The notes under the pieces are model-generated. The model made no database searches. It was not told the DNA's origin and saw nothing but the letters and a program-made list of their open reading frames with translations. The translations under genes and the position numbers were made by a program. Of a stretch of 64,000 nucleotides of DNA, positions 1 to 10,197 are shown piece after piece. Each line of letters opens with the position of its first letter. The stretch's first letter is position 1. Source of the stretch: Porites lobata (lineage: Eukaryota; Cnidaria; Anthozoa; Scleractinia; Poritidae); the NCBI GenBank assembly GCA_942486035.1, contig CALNXK010000030.1:2694501-2758500 (forward strand), read 5' to 3'.

Positions 1-393
1 ATTTCCTGTGGGTTCCAGTTTTCAGAGTCTGATGGGTGGGCTACGGACGTCTGTTTCGAAATGAATGTGAAGATTGATAAATATATTTCTTATTTTTTTG
101 TGAAGGTGTTTGACAATAAACTACGATTGAAATATTAGAAATCTGCTGAAATCATTTGTTGATTATAGCCTGTGTACAGACGCCCCCTCCCCTGAAAAAA
201 ATCAGGCAAAGAGAAGCTGTCTGTGAAGCTATTCACACGGAGCTATTCAGACGTCTGTGAAGCTATTCACATTTATAGAATGAAAACCCTATCCTGCATT
301 GAGGACGCTCAGCTGGCTTTAGGGGCGCAAGACACCCCAGAGGAAAGAAAAGAGTGCGTGACTTATCCTTGTTACCCGCGCCCCAATAAACAC
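1..393. other. Non-coding stretch, short direct repeat
   Basis: No supportable gene. The only structure noted is a direct repeat of CTGTGAAGCTATTCACA at about 221-237 and 252-268 (31-bp spacing). Confidence 0.5.
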
Positions 394-402
394 CTGTTGT
401 GT

Positions 403-466
403 TAATCTCGAACCCAGATCTCACTCTGTTTTACACTTGGCCTTGAGAGATCTGGGTACGAGATTA
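403..466. mobile_element. 64-bp foldback MITE, 9-bp TSD
   Basis: The ends are inverted repeats: TAATCTCGAACCCAGATCT on the left pairs with AGATCTGGGTACGAGATTA on the right with one mismatch. The flanks are CTGTTGTGT (394-402) and CTGTTGCGT (467-475), a 9-bp direct repeat with one mismatch. A 9-bp TSD is typical of Mutator-like elements. The assignment is inference because no transposase is present. Confidence 0.55.
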
Positions 467-475
467 CTGTTGCGT

Positions 476-1386
476 TAGCCTCCGAACAGGCTCACTTCTG
501 CGAGTTCAAGGGAAATTTTTCTCGCCCTATTCTTCTCGTGTACTGGCAGCTCTGCAGGCAATATTTTCCCCGAACTCTTACAAGAGAGTCTTCTCGCAGG
601 CTACTAGTATGAAGGCTGTCCCAGTCTCCAGCCGTTTGTTTCTCGAGGCATAACATCGGCTGAAGTCAGATTGTTTCTTTCAGTAAAATTACATGAAGAA
701 CAACTTAAGTCCAACTTTATTGTGTATTATTATATGGAGGAGAGTGTTTTACTGGGAACTAAACCACTCGTAGATTCCATACGCCACTTCATCCGGGACC
801 CGAGTGGCGTATTTTCCGTATGTCACCTTTGTGGGTGTTGTATCGTTCAATGACGTCACGATTCCCGCCTTTTGCTTTTGTTGAATTGGTTTCTCCATAT
901 AATAAAAAGAACATTACACACTGGCAAGAAGATATGAATTTTATGTTCGAGTGGCAAGAACAATATCTTACTACACCATCGAGGACTAACCTGAAATCAG
1001 GCGTCTATTTTTTTTTTTTTTTTTGCTTCTTTTTGGCTCGAGAGCGAAAAAAAAATAAAGGGATAATAGGGAGAGGGCATGATCTGCCAAATCCGCTGCC
1101 AATAATTAAAATATACATGTTCTTATGCCACACCCCATTACAATATTTGAAAGCTAACCGTTTTCAGTTCAGTACTTAACCCTAATCACTGCAGATCAGT
1201 GCTTAACTCTCTACTGTGTTCTCTCCATAACTGGCACTCTGTAGTTTTGGTTTCTTCAGCTATTATAGCCTCATTGTACATTCCAGTCTCGTTCCATTAT
1301 GGAAATAATGCGTTGTGTAAAATTCATAAGGTGTCCAATCTGGCTTCACTCGACGGTTATCTAACGTTAACCTTTTCCCAACCTGT
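476..1386. other. Non-coding stretch
   Basis: Low-complexity T-run near 1008-1024 and otherwise unremarkable sequence. Short open frames here have no recognisable domain and I do not call them. Confidence 0.5.
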
Positions 1387-1395
1387 ACCCACTGC

Positions 1396-1565
1396 CAGAC
1401 TCCTGTCGTACCCAGTCGCTATTTATGCGTTTTGGGAGTGAGAGAAGATTGGGGGTTAGGTTGAAGCGCGCGCGGGGTACCCATGAGACCCCGCGCACCC
1501 CTCAACCTAACCCCCAATCTTCTCTCACCCCTGAGACACATAAATAGCGACTGGGTACGAGTCTG
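1396..1565. mobile_element. 170-bp MITE with long inverted arms, 9-bp TSD
   Basis: The arms extend from both ends almost to the centre, which is GC-rich around 1474-1496. The left end begins CAGACTC and the right end finishes GAGTCTG; the left arm carries a short insertion relative to the right. The 9-bp sequence ACCCACTGC flanks the element at 1387-1395 and 1566-1574. This fits a Mutator-like non-autonomous element. The TSD and arms are visible directly; superfamily is inferred from TSD length. Confidence 0.65.
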
Positions 1566-1574
1566 ACCCACTGC

Positions 1575-2216
1575 TAGCCTGCGAGCAAGCTCTGGGGTCT
1601 CCGTGGGTACGGGGGGTGGTCCCCCGCCAGAGGGTCCCAGGAAATCAGAGCAACAATCTGAGCTATTTTTTCCCCGCCTTCGCTGTCGCGTTTGTCTCTC
1701 CACGTCCGCCTCGTGCTCGCCTGAAAAGGTAATGGTAATTCACAGGGTAAATCACTTGTTTCTCCTGTCGAACCGACGAACTTGTTTACACATGGTTGAA
1801 AGTGAAAACAATTGAACAATTGTTTAGAGTCAATAGCTTCAACTACAAAAGAAAGTGTTGACACGGCTGAACTGAACTAATCGTTGTATAGTCAGGAGCC
1901 GATTACTATCGGCTGCTGGTATAGTATAGTAACCTGTTTTGCAGCTGGCCCACGCATAGTCTAGATCATTTGTATAGAAGGTTTACAGAGTCCGCGAAGC
2001 AGGCTTTTGCATAGCGGTGGTTGAAAAATAGGAATGTCAGAAAATTTTCAAAGTGTCGGAAGATTTTTTTTTTTTATAGTTTTATGGTGTTTTGCACTTT
2101 CTACCATATTGGATGCTGTCAAGTTCCGTTCGTACGTGAGCTCTTTGAGTCTTCACTAGACTTTCTCGAAGTCCTTCGCTTCGCGTTTTCGGTTCCGTAG
2201 TTGGCCAGAGCTCTTG
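1575..2216. other. Probable MITE fragment and non-coding DNA
   Basis: Begins TAGCCTGCGAGCAAGC, which resembles the terminus of the element at 2226, but I find no matching inverted end, so this may be a truncated relative. No gene is supportable. Confidence 0.3.
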
Positions 2217-2225
2217 CTATCTCGC

Positions 2226-2473
2226 TAGCCTGCGTAGCAAGCGTTTCCGTGCTGTTTCGAGAGTCAAAGACAGGGAAACAAAGACCGCGCAAAAAATGGA
2301 GCGAGTAGGCGGGAAGGGGGTGGGGAAGAAAGGAAGGAAATGCTCACCCTCCCCCCTCTTTCCTTTTTTTGGCTCTCGTTTCATTTCTCGCGCGGCCAAA
2401 ACCGAGAATCTCGTCCTCGGTCATTCTTTGCTCCGAAACAGCACGGAAACGCTTGTTACGGTTACGCAGGCTA
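2226..2473. mobile_element. 248-bp MITE, perfect 9-bp TSD
   Basis: The left end TAGCCTGCGTAGCAAGCG pairs imperfectly with the right end finishing CGCAGGCTA. The inner arms also pair (TTTCCGTGCTGTTTCG against CGAAACAGCACGGAAA). CTATCTCGC is duplicated exactly at 2217-2225 and 2474-2482. This is a Mutator-type non-autonomous element by TSD length. It has no coding capacity. Confidence 0.7.
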
Positions 2474-2602
2474 CTATCTCGCTCGTACACTTGCCTACAA
2501 GTCGATATCAATTTTATCAGGAGCGCGAAGCGCGAGCGGTAGACTTTTTATGTTTTCTGCGGTAAAAGCGAACGAGAGAGCGAGAGCTTTCGCGCTGGGG
2601 CC

Positions 2603-2816
2603 CCGGTGGGGGGGGGGGGGCACTCCCATACATTACCTATACGAGTATGTGCCGCCCAACGGGGTCATGATTTTGAAGCTCCTGATTTAGAACAGGGTAT
2701 CCATTTCAGAGACGTTTTCTAGAACGGGGTATAAAAAATTGTGGATCACGGCTTTATCTTCTGCTTAAAATTGTTGCTGATTATGAAGAAGCATTTATTT
2801 GATGTATAAGTCCAAC
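2603..2816. mobile_element. Left half of an older MITE split by the BEL element
   Basis: Starts with CCGGT and a long G-run followed by CACTCCC. The matching inverted end (GTG, C9, GGG) is at 10183-10197. GCTGGGGCC flanks both ends (2594-2602 and 10198-10206), a 9-bp TSD. Both halves carry a short internal motif, TCTAGAACGGGGTAT, in several copies. Removing the BEL element leaves an element of about 0.49 kb, so this element was present before the BEL insertion. Confidence 0.6.
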
Positions 2817-3206
2817 TGTTTAGTCCAAATTTTATTTTGATTTATTTTTGCGTTCACTTCCTTTTTGGACACTACGTGACTACTTATATCATGTTAGTTT
2901 CGGATGGTCACATGACCACAGCAAAAACAGATCACCACGTGTTTTCAAGTGTAGTGTTATAGAGCAAACGTTTTGAATTTCTCATCGATTGCATCGCACA
3001 GAATGTAAGTAGTTTTCGCTCTTTAGTGTCGCTTTAGGTTTATTTTGGTTTTCTTTAGGTTTATTTGTCATTTTTGCTTATTTTATGTTCAGTTTTCACC
3101 GTTCATGACCAGTGATCACCGATCGAACCAAGCACGAGAAACTTGGCGATTAAAGACAGATTAATAGTCCAATCAACGCGTCGAAATTTCTGTGTCGACC
3201 CCAACA
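2817..3206 (+). repeat. BEL 5' LTR (390 bp)
   Basis: Begins TGTT and ends AACA. It matches 9531-9919 base for base by eye except for T5 versus T4 near 2861. It contains GTAAGT at about 3004, a possible splice donor, and ATTAAA at about 3149, a possible polyadenylation signal. I cannot identify a convincing tRNA primer-binding site just downstream. Confidence 0.95.
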
Positions 3207-3327
3207 TTGTGAAAAATTCTGCAAAGTACGAAGAGAAAACTGTGTTTTCACCTGGATTTTCGAGAAAACGAACGCTCAGAACCGACCGAACGGAATCGCA
3301 GGAATCTCTGGACTGGACCGCGCGATA

Positions 3328-4644
3328 GTGGATCGCGGAATGGACCCTGAGGACTCAGCGAGAGGAGCAGTTGGATACTCCCTACGCCAGGACCCCGTAC
3401 CAAATACTCAAATTGATTTTAGTGAACTCGTGCATCAACGCGAAATAAGCGAACAACGCAGACTTGCATCTTTGTGGAACAAGGAATCTAAAGAAGTTGC
3501 CTTTGAAACACAGCAGCTCCAAACTCTCCTCTACACTAATTGGGAGCACTTGTCCGCCCGCAAAATAGTAGATCATTTAGCTATCATTTGGGAAATCCTT
3601 TGAGACTGTACACTCGAAGTACCTGCCAGGCATACGTGACAGCAAACGACTACAAGAAGTACAGCAAAGGTTCAAGTCCCTCAAAGAACAGATGATGTTT
3701 ACAATAGAAGAATGCGAAACGCAAATACGGACTGATCAAGAAACACAAGAACGTGATGATGAACGCTCCATTAAAAGTCACAAGTCGCACCAGTCTCAGA
3801 GCTCCACTACTTCAAGATCCTCTTCGTCGTCCCGGAAAGAAAGGTTTAGAGCCATGCTTTTAGCAAAAAAGAAATTGGAGTTAGCGAAGAGTAGGGCACA
3901 AGAGGAAGCTGAGTTGGCGAAGAGTAAGGCTCAACAAGAAGCCGAATTGGTCAAAGCAGAGCATGAGCGGAGCGCAAAGAAGGAATTGAGACTACTCGAG
4001 GACGAAGCCGTTCTAGCTGAACTGGATTGGAAGATTGAAAATGAGTTCGACGAGGAAACTGGTGTTGTTAATGGTGTGGACAATATTGTTCAGACAACCT
4101 ATCCCATTGAGGAGAAACCACTGGGACAGTCACCTCAAATTCAACTTGATGATTCACAACCCCGAACACCAAAAAAATCCCAGCACCGACACCCAAACCT
4201 TCACTGCCTCTTATACCTGTCAGTTGCTCCACCCCCCAAGACACAGCACCTGGTTCGTGCAAGGAAAAGCCAGCCACTGAGGTCAAATCCAATATTGCCG
4301 ATACTGCAAACAAGGGAGCACTGCCAGTCACTGAATGCCAGCAGCCACCATACCAAGCCCCACGAACCTTCCAGTATAGACCTAAGTCTCAGCCAGAAGA
4401 CAAAGTAATAGAGCAAGCCCCTAAAGACCATGTAGCAGCCATGTGGAAGGTACAGCTTCTGAACGGAATCTCTCCTACACCCTTTAATGGCAACCCAGCA
4501 GACTTCCCGTTCTTCAAAGAACAAGCACATACTCACCTTGAAAGTGAGCTACTAACTGATGCGCAGCGGGTAGAGTACTTACCGAAGTTCCTGAAAGGAG
4601 AAGCCTTGGAGGTCATCAAAAAGAAACCGAGGCTCCTCCTATAG
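3328..4644 (+). pseudogene. BEL gag region, frame-broken
   Basis: This is the N-terminal part of the BEL polyprotein in three pieces. The first piece (3328-3603) is helical and charged. The second (3692-4408) has a Ser-rich segment, then a Lys/Glu/Ala-rich coiled coil at roughly residues 45-110. The third (4441-4644) has the DUF1759-type pattern FNGNPADFPFFKEQ with SELLTDAQRVEYLPKFLKG. Frames change near 3585, at the A7 run at 4171-4177, and in the A-rich run near 4617-4627. DUF1759 proteins are the gag of Pao-type elements and package RNA. The breaks could be genuine mutations or consensus indel errors, since each lies at a homopolymer or simple run. Confidence 0.75.
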
Positions 4645-4651
4645 TGAGCTA

Positions 4652-7600
4652 ATGAAGATCTTAGAGGAACGCTTTGGTCGCCCTATTCAGGTGACGCAAG
4701 CCTGCATCGAAGAGTTAGTCTCAGGCCCCAAACTTGCCTATGGTGACAACATGGGTCTGCTTAATTTTGCCGAGAAGCTGAACACTTCAACCAAGGTTCT
4801 GAAGGGAGATGTGGAACGCGAAGCAAGCGTAGCTACCAATTTAAGAAGAATCGTAAACAGACTCCCAAATGATTTAATCACCAAGTGGCAGACCGAAAAC
4901 TACGAGATTGTTAGCCGTGGTGGAACTGCACGACTAAAGGACATTGCAAAATTCGTGAAAAGGCAAGCGTCAATAAGGAATGACCCAGTGTTTGGAATGC
5001 AGCCGCAAAGGGAGAAAACAGGACAAACAAGTCCCCCAAAGCTTCTAAAGGATCGGACCTGCCCACGAAAAAACGCTACGATCAACGCCACATCGCTTAA
5101 GAACGCCCCCAAGAAAGAGAACCCTGCAAACTGTGCAATTTGCAAGTCTACTCCCCACCGACTCCAGGAGTGCCCAATCGTCAAACAGTGTGACCGTGTA
5201 GCCGTGCGTCGACAATACGCAGCATCGTATGGGTTCTGCTTTAACTGTGGTTGCCATAATCCCGATCACAGTGGTACTTCCTGTCCTGAGCCACCAGCTT
5301 GTTCTCTGTGTCCTGGACACCACTTACCAATACTGCATAGGGACAACAACAATGGACGCAGAACTCCTGGAAACAAGAACACTCATAACCCCACTAACCG
5401 ATACAGTACTCCGACTGCTGACCCAATAACCCGGCAACCACAAATGGAGCAAGGCACAAGACAGCCGCCCAGCGACAGGCCACAGACTTCGATTACATCT
5501 GCCGGTGTCAGCACCACAAGAGCCCAAGTTTTGTTAAATGTAGTTCCTGTAACCATTACTGCAGAGAACGGTGGTTCCCTTTCTACATATGCATTTCTTG
5601 ACAATGGGTGTACCGATACCCTCATTGACAAAGAGCTTGCTGATCATCTTGACCTGAAAGGGATCTCGGAGCAAATCGGGATTAAGACTATTACGAACAG
5701 TGAGGAGCTGGTGGAGAGTCGACGCGTTTCCTTTACTCTCAGTCCTGTAGAAGCATATGGTGAAGACATTGATGTTAATGAAGCTTACGTTCTCCCTGAC
5801 CTGAATCAATCAGAACGAGTTTTGCCGGGGACAGTAGATGTCCATAAGTATCCGCACCTTCAAGACCTTACATTCCCAGTGGTGGACTTTAAACGAGTCT
5901 CGATCATTGTGGGGAGTAACGTCCCTGTTGCACACTTGCAGAAGGAAGTCAGAATCCCGAAAGACAACAAGAGCGGCCTCTACGGTTATCGGTACCCTCT
6001 CGGTTGGAGCATTTCAGGTCCATTGACTATCGCTGGGACAAGAAGAGCTGAGCTCAATTTCATCTCTGTTGGACACAAACCTGACGACTTTGTTGAAAGG
6101 TTTTGGAAGATCGAAGACTATGGAACATTGAAAGCAGGAGAGAAGCCCTTATCTGTGGAAGACAAACGAGCCCTAAAAATCATTGAAGAAACTACTACCT
6201 TTGTAGACGGGCATTATGAAGTTGGCCTACTATGGAAGGAAGATCAGCCAAAGCTGCCAAACAATCGCATTTTAGCTGAAAGACGAGCAGAATTGCTTAG
6301 ACGACGCCTGACCAAAGCAGGAAATGAGCAAATGGCTGCTAAGTACCGTGGAGTCATGACTGAGTACATCTCGAAGGGCTATGCACGCAAATTGTCCCCT
6401 GAAGAAGCAGCTAGAGAAAGCTCGATAACTTGGTACTTGCCTCATCATCCAGTGACCAATCCCAACAAACCTGACAAGCTCCGTATCGTCTTCGATGCCG
6501 CATCTGAGTATGAAGGAACATCTCTAAACAAGAATCTCGTTCAAGGGCCAGACATGACAAACAGTCTCGTTGGTGTGCTGCTACGATTTCGACAGGGGCA
6601 TGTAGGGGTAGCCGCTGATGTCGAGGCAATGTTTCATCAAGTGCGTGTGCGTAAACAAGATCAAGAAGCTCTACGATTCCTCTGGTGGACAGATGATTAC
6701 GACAAACCCCCGGATGTCTATGTTATGGAAGTACACATATTTGGAGCAACCTCGTCCCCTTGCGTTGCAAATTCGGCCCTGAGAAGAACAGCCAGTGACA
6801 ATGCTGAAAGGTTCAACCCGCAAGTTGTTGCAACTGTTGACAGGAACTTTTATGTTGACGATGCTCTGCCATCCTTCAGTGAGGAGAATGCAGCATCTAC
6901 TGTAGCATCGGACCTAGTGAAAATCCTGAATCACGGTGGCTTCAACCTTACAAAATTCATGACGAACAGTAAGAATGTTTTGGCAACCATTCCCACCGAG
7001 AAAAGAGCCTCACCAGATCTGAATCTTGACTTAGACGAACTGCCAGTGGAAAGGGCGCTAGGGATTCGCTGGTTTGCTGAAACAGATGAGCTTGGATTTG
7101 ACATCAAGAACTTGAATCGACCCGAAACAAAGCGTGGAGTACTGTCCGCCGTTTGTTCCCTGTATGACCCTCTTGGGTTTGCTGCGCCTGTGGCCCTTAC
7201 TGCCAGAGTAATTATCCAGGATATGTGGAAGGCTAAGGTAGACTGGGACCAGCCACTCGAAGAAAACTTCTTAGCCAGATGGAAGTCTTGGACCTCACAG
7301 CTGCCATCCCTCTCTGCACTGCGCATCCCACGTTGCTACTTGCCAGCTGGAACAGATGCTTCCAAATGCAAACTACAGCTGCATATCTTCTCTGATGCCT
7401 CTGAAATTGGCTACGGTGCATCTGCGTATCTAAGAGTCGAGAATCCAGATGGGTCTATTCACTGCTCGTTTGTTGTGGGGAAAGCAAGAAATGCACCTGT
7501 CAAGTTCACAAGCATTCCAAGGCTTGAACTCCAAGCTGCTGTTCTGTCTACACGCTTGAATAAGATGCTGAGAGAAGAGTTGGACCTTCCTATTCAGAGC

Positions 7601-9286
7601 ACCAAGTTCTGGACAGACAGCGAAATAGTTCTCCACTACTTGAAGAATGAAAGGCGTCGTTTCCAGACCTATGTCGCTAATCGAGTCGAAGAAATCAGAG
7701 AAAACTCACAGCCAGACGACTGGAACCACGTGCCAGGTGTCTTGAACCCAGCCGACGATGCGTCACGTGGCTTGAACCCCTCTGAGCTAAACCTTGATCA
7801 CCGCTGGCTACGAGGACCAGAGTTCTTATGGCAACCTGAATCCTTTTGGCCCAACGCAAGCCTTCGACAAGTCCCCGATGAAGGCCTAGAGCTTAAGAAA
7901 GAAACCCATGCTAACTGTACTGACATAAACACCAATGTCAAGACCCGCCAGGCAAGCGTACAGTCTACTTGCCCCCCCGCCACACCTGTTGAGACCACCA
8001 TGCAACAAATAATAAGCACCTCCTCTGATTGGAACCGTCTCAGACGTCAAGTGGCTTGGCTCACACGCTTCACTCATTTCATCCGTGACCGGAAGACTGT
8101 CCACACAGGTCATCTGACTTTAGAAGATTACGATGCTGCTACCTTATCCATCGCAAAGATCGTCCAGCACGCAGCCTACGATCAAGAGATCAAGGATCTA
8201 AAGACCAGGGGCGAAGTCAGGGGATCCAGTAAGATCGCTAGTTTGAACCCAATGCAAGACGACCATGGGGTTTTGAGAGTCAAGGGACGTATAGCATCAC
8301 CACCAGCTGCTGACACTGCCAGGAATCAAATAATACTGCCCAGAGATCATCCAGCGACAGTCCTGATGGTCCGCCACACCCATGCATCAATTGGTCACCT
8401 GGGGCGTGAACACCTCATAGCAAGGGTTCGAGAGACGTTCTGGATCCCACAAATAAGGGTGTTAACTCGTTCTGTCCTGGGTCGGTGTCTTGTTTGTAAG
8501 AAGTTGAATGCCAAGCCGATGACTCAGCAAATGGCTCCCCTGCCAAGAAGCCGGATGATGGCGTACGAACCCCCATTCTCCTACACAGGAATGGATCTAT
8601 TCGGTCCTTTATACGTCAAGCATGGAAGAGGAACAGCCAAACGGTGGTGCTGCTTATTTACCTGCCTAACGACACGTAGTGTACATCTTGAATTGGTTCA
8701 CTCGATGGACACAAACGACTTCATAATGTGTCTGCGACGATTTATGAACCGTCGTGGTGAAGTGACTGAACTAAGGTGTGACAGAGGATCAAATTTTGTC
8801 GGCGGTGAACGAGAGCTGAGAGAGTCGATCGAGCAGTGGAACCAGCAACAAATTGTGCAAGAGCTTCTACAACGAGGGTGCAAATGGGTCTTCCAGCCGC
8901 CAACTGCTTCTAGCATGTCTGGGATTTGGGAGCGGATGGTGCGAAGTGCTAAGACTGTTCTGAAGTCTATCCTAGGGACCCAAGTAGTTACGGAAGCAGT
9001 TCTTCAGACGCTGTTGACTGAAGTTGAACGAGTGTTAAATGGGCGAGCGCTCACCGCCAATTCAGACGACCCAAATGACCTTCAGCCACTCACGCCAGCG
9101 CATTTCTTAATGCAGAGGAAGACTATCTGCCTACCCCTGGCATATTTGAGAAAGCAGATCAGTATCACAGAAGGAAATGGAGGCAGGTACAATTTCTGGC
9201 AGACCTATTTTGGAAGAGGTGGTTGCGTGAGTATTTACCTACCCTGCAAGCCCGAGGAAAGTGGAGAAAGGTCTTACCTAACCTGA
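4652..9286 (+). CDS. pol: BEL/Pao polyprotein: protease, RT, RNase H, integrase
   Basis: A 1544-codon open frame. Zinc-binding CX2C patterns lie near residues 161-175 and 196-215. The A17-type protease motif FLDNGCTD is near 312; it has DNG where DSG/DTG is more usual. RT shows VAADVEAMF near 653 and YVDD near 733. RNase H has FSDAS near 913. The integrase head has HX3H (near 1240) and CX2C, and the core has GMDLFGP near 1313, CDRGSNF near 1376 and GIWERM near 1423, giving D, D and E. Together these reverse-transcribe and integrate the element. The true start lies upstream in the broken gag. The frame is lost at the CCCC run 9134-9137, so the last 50 residues here are out of the natural frame. 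Confidence 0.92.
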   Translation: MKILEERFGRPIQVTQACIEELVSGPKLAYGDNMGLLNFAEKLNTSTKVLKGDVEREASVATNLRRIVNRLPNDLITKWQTENYEIVSRGGTARLKDIAKFVKRQASIRNDPVFGMQPQREKTGQTSPPKLLKDRTCPRKNATINATSLKNAPKKENPANCAICKSTPHRLQECPIVKQCDRVAVRRQYAASYGFCFNCGCHNPDHSGTSCPEPPACSLCPGHHLPILHRDNNNGRRTPGNKNTHNPTNRYSTPTADPITRQPQMEQGTRQPPSDRPQTSITSAGVSTTRAQVLLNVVPVTITAENGGSLSTYAFLDNGCTDTLIDKELADHLDLKGISEQIGIKTITNSEELVESRRVSFTLSPVEAYGEDIDVNEAYVLPDLNQSERVLPGTVDVHKYPHLQDLTFPVVDFKRVSIIVGSNVPVAHLQKEVRIPKDNKSGLYGYRYPLGWSISGPLTIAGTRRAELNFISVGHKPDDFVERFWKIEDYGTLKAGEKPLSVEDKRALKIIEETTTFVDGHYEVGLLWKEDQPKLPNNRILAERRAELLRRRLTKAGNEQMAAKYRGVMTEYISKGYARKLSPEEAARESSITWYLPHHPVTNPNKPDKLRIVFDAASEYEGTSLNKNLVQGPDMTNSLVGVLLRFRQGHVGVAADVEAMFHQVRVRKQDQEALRFLWWTDDYDKPPDVYVMEVHIFGATSSPCVANSALRRTASDNAERFNPQVVATVDRNFYVDDALPSFSEENAASTVASDLVKILNHGGFNLTKFMTNSKNVLATIPTEKRASPDLNLDLDELPVERALGIRWFAETDELGFDIKNLNRPETKRGVLSAVCSLYDPLGFAAPVALTARVIIQDMWKAKVDWDQPLEENFLARWKSWTSQLPSLSALRIPRCYLPAGTDASKCKLQLHIFSDASEIGYGASAYLRVENPDGSIHCSFVVGKARNAPVKFTSIPRLELQAAVLSTRLNKMLREELDLPIQSTKFWTDSEIVLHYLKNERRRFQTYVANRVEEIRENSQPDDWNHVPGVLNPADDASRGLNPSELNLDHRWLRGPEFLWQPESFWPNASLRQVPDEGLELKKETHANCTDINTNVKTRQASVQSTCPPATPVETTMQQIISTSSDWNRLRRQVAWLTRFTHFIRDRKTVHTGHLTLEDYDAATLSIAKIVQHAAYDQEIKDLKTRGEVRGSSKIASLNPMQDDHGVLRVKGRIASPPAADTARNQIILPRDHPATVLMVRHTHASIGHLGREHLIARVRETFWIPQIRVLTRSVLGRCLVCKKLNAKPMTQQMAPLPRSRMMAYEPPFSYTGMDLFGPLYVKHGRGTAKRWCCLFTCLTTRSVHLELVHSMDTNDFIMCLRRFMNRRGEVTELRCDRGSNFVGGERELRESIEQWNQQQIVQELLQRGCKWVFQPPTASSMSGIWERMVRSAKTVLKSILGTQVVTEAVLQTLLTEVERVLNGRALTANSDDPNDLQPLTPAHFLMQRKTICLPLAYLRKQISITEGNGGRYNFWQTYFGRGGCVSIYLPCKPEESGERSYLT

Positions 9287-9477
9287 AGCCGAAGGCCCTT
9301 GTCCTGTTAGTTGATGACAACGTGCCGAGAGGATGCTGGAAACTTGGACGAGTCCTAGAGGTCTTCCCTGGCCCCGACGGCCTGGTGCGCACAGCGAAAG
9401 TCAAGACAAAGGACTCTGTGTTCATCCGACCTATTCAGAAGCTATGCCTACTGGAGAACGATCTTGAGAATAATTAG
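9133..9477 (+). pseudogene. BEL polyprotein C-terminal tail (DUF5641-like), shifted frame
   Basis: Continues the integrase tail in frame 1 after a shift at the CCCC run. The characteristic segments FEKADQYHRRKWRQ, LADLFWKRWLREYLPTLQ and PRGCWKLGRVLEVFPG are the conserved tail found after the integrase core in BEL/Pao elements. It ends at TAG 9475-9477. The 3' LTR follows 53 bases later, preceded by a short purine-rich GGCGGAA. Confidence 0.8.
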
Positions 9478-9530
9478 TCTAGGCTAGTGACGTTGGGCCT
9501 ACCTACTGGGTTGTCCCAAGGCCGGCGGAA

Positions 9531-9919
9531 TGTTTAGTCCAAATTTTATTTTGATTTATTTTTGCGTTCACTTCCTTTTGGACACTACGTGACTACTTAT
9601 ATCATGTTAGTTTCGGATGGTCACATGACCACAGCAAAAACAGATCACCACGTGTTTTCAAGTGTAGTGTTATAGAGCAAACGTTTTGAATTTCTCATCG
9701 ATTGCATCGCACAGAATGTAAGTAGTTTTCGCTCTTTAGTGTCGCTTTAGGTTTATTTTGGTTTTCTTTAGGTTTATTTGTCATTTTTGCTTATTTTATG
9801 TTCAGTTTTCACCGTTCATGACCAGTGATCACCGATCGAACCAAGCACGAGAAACTTGGCGATTAAAGACAGATTAATAGTCCAATCAACGCGTCGAAAT
9901 TTCTGTGTCGACCCCAACA
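9531..9919 (+). repeat. BEL 3' LTR (389 bp)
   Basis: Same sequence as the 5' LTR apart from one fewer T in a homopolymer. It is followed directly by the CCAAC target duplication. Confidence 0.95.
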
Positions 9920-9924
9920 CCAAC

Positions 9925-10197
9925 AAAGAAAGAAATATCTCTTTAAAAAAAAAAAAAACAGGGCTATTTCCTAGCTATTTCAATTTACAAACTTTCTAGA
10001 ACGGAGAATAAAAAATTGGCCCATTTCTAGAACGGGGTATCTGTTTTAGGGCGAATTCTAGAACGGGGTGTAGAAAATTGGCCCATTTCCTAGAACGGGT
10101 ATCAGTTTTAGGGGAAACTTTTTTAGAGCGGGGTGCCAATTCGGAGTCCCGGGCGGCACATATCCACCCAAAAAATACCCAAGTGCCCCCCCCCGGG
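9925..10197. mobile_element. Right half of the MITE interrupted by BEL
   Basis: Contains several copies of the TCTAGAACGGGGT motif also seen at 2700-2740, and ends GTG, nine C, GGG at 10183-10197. The 9-bp TSD GCTGGGGCC follows at 10198-10206. Confidence 0.6.

Larger units (their letters stand above)
2817..9919 (+). mobile_element. BEL/Pao LTR retrotransposon, young insertion
   Basis: Complete element bounded by two LTRs and the 5-bp TSD CCAAC (2812-2816 and 9920-9924). The LTRs start TGTTTAG and end CCCAACA. The interior encodes, in order, a DUF1759-like gag, zinc knuckles, an A17-type aspartic protease, reverse transcriptase, RNase H, an integrase with zinc-binding head and a DUF5641-like tail, the usual BEL/Pao order. 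The two LTRs differ by a single T in a homopolymer, so integration is recent. I see four reading-frame shifts, each at or next to a short homopolymer or A-rich run. Confidence 0.92.

Noticed and set aside
1419..2690. Several frames of 60-116 codons on both strands
   Set aside because: They fall in inverted-repeat MITEs and G/C-runs, with no domain, and mirror each other on opposite strands.
3660..3690. GGTTCAAGTCC, resembling a tRNA T-loop
   Set aside because: No matching D-arm, anticodon arm or acceptor stem around it, and it lies inside retrotransposon gag.
5045..9425. Many antisense frames across the BEL element
   Set aside because: Shadows of the well-supported plus-strand polyprotein.
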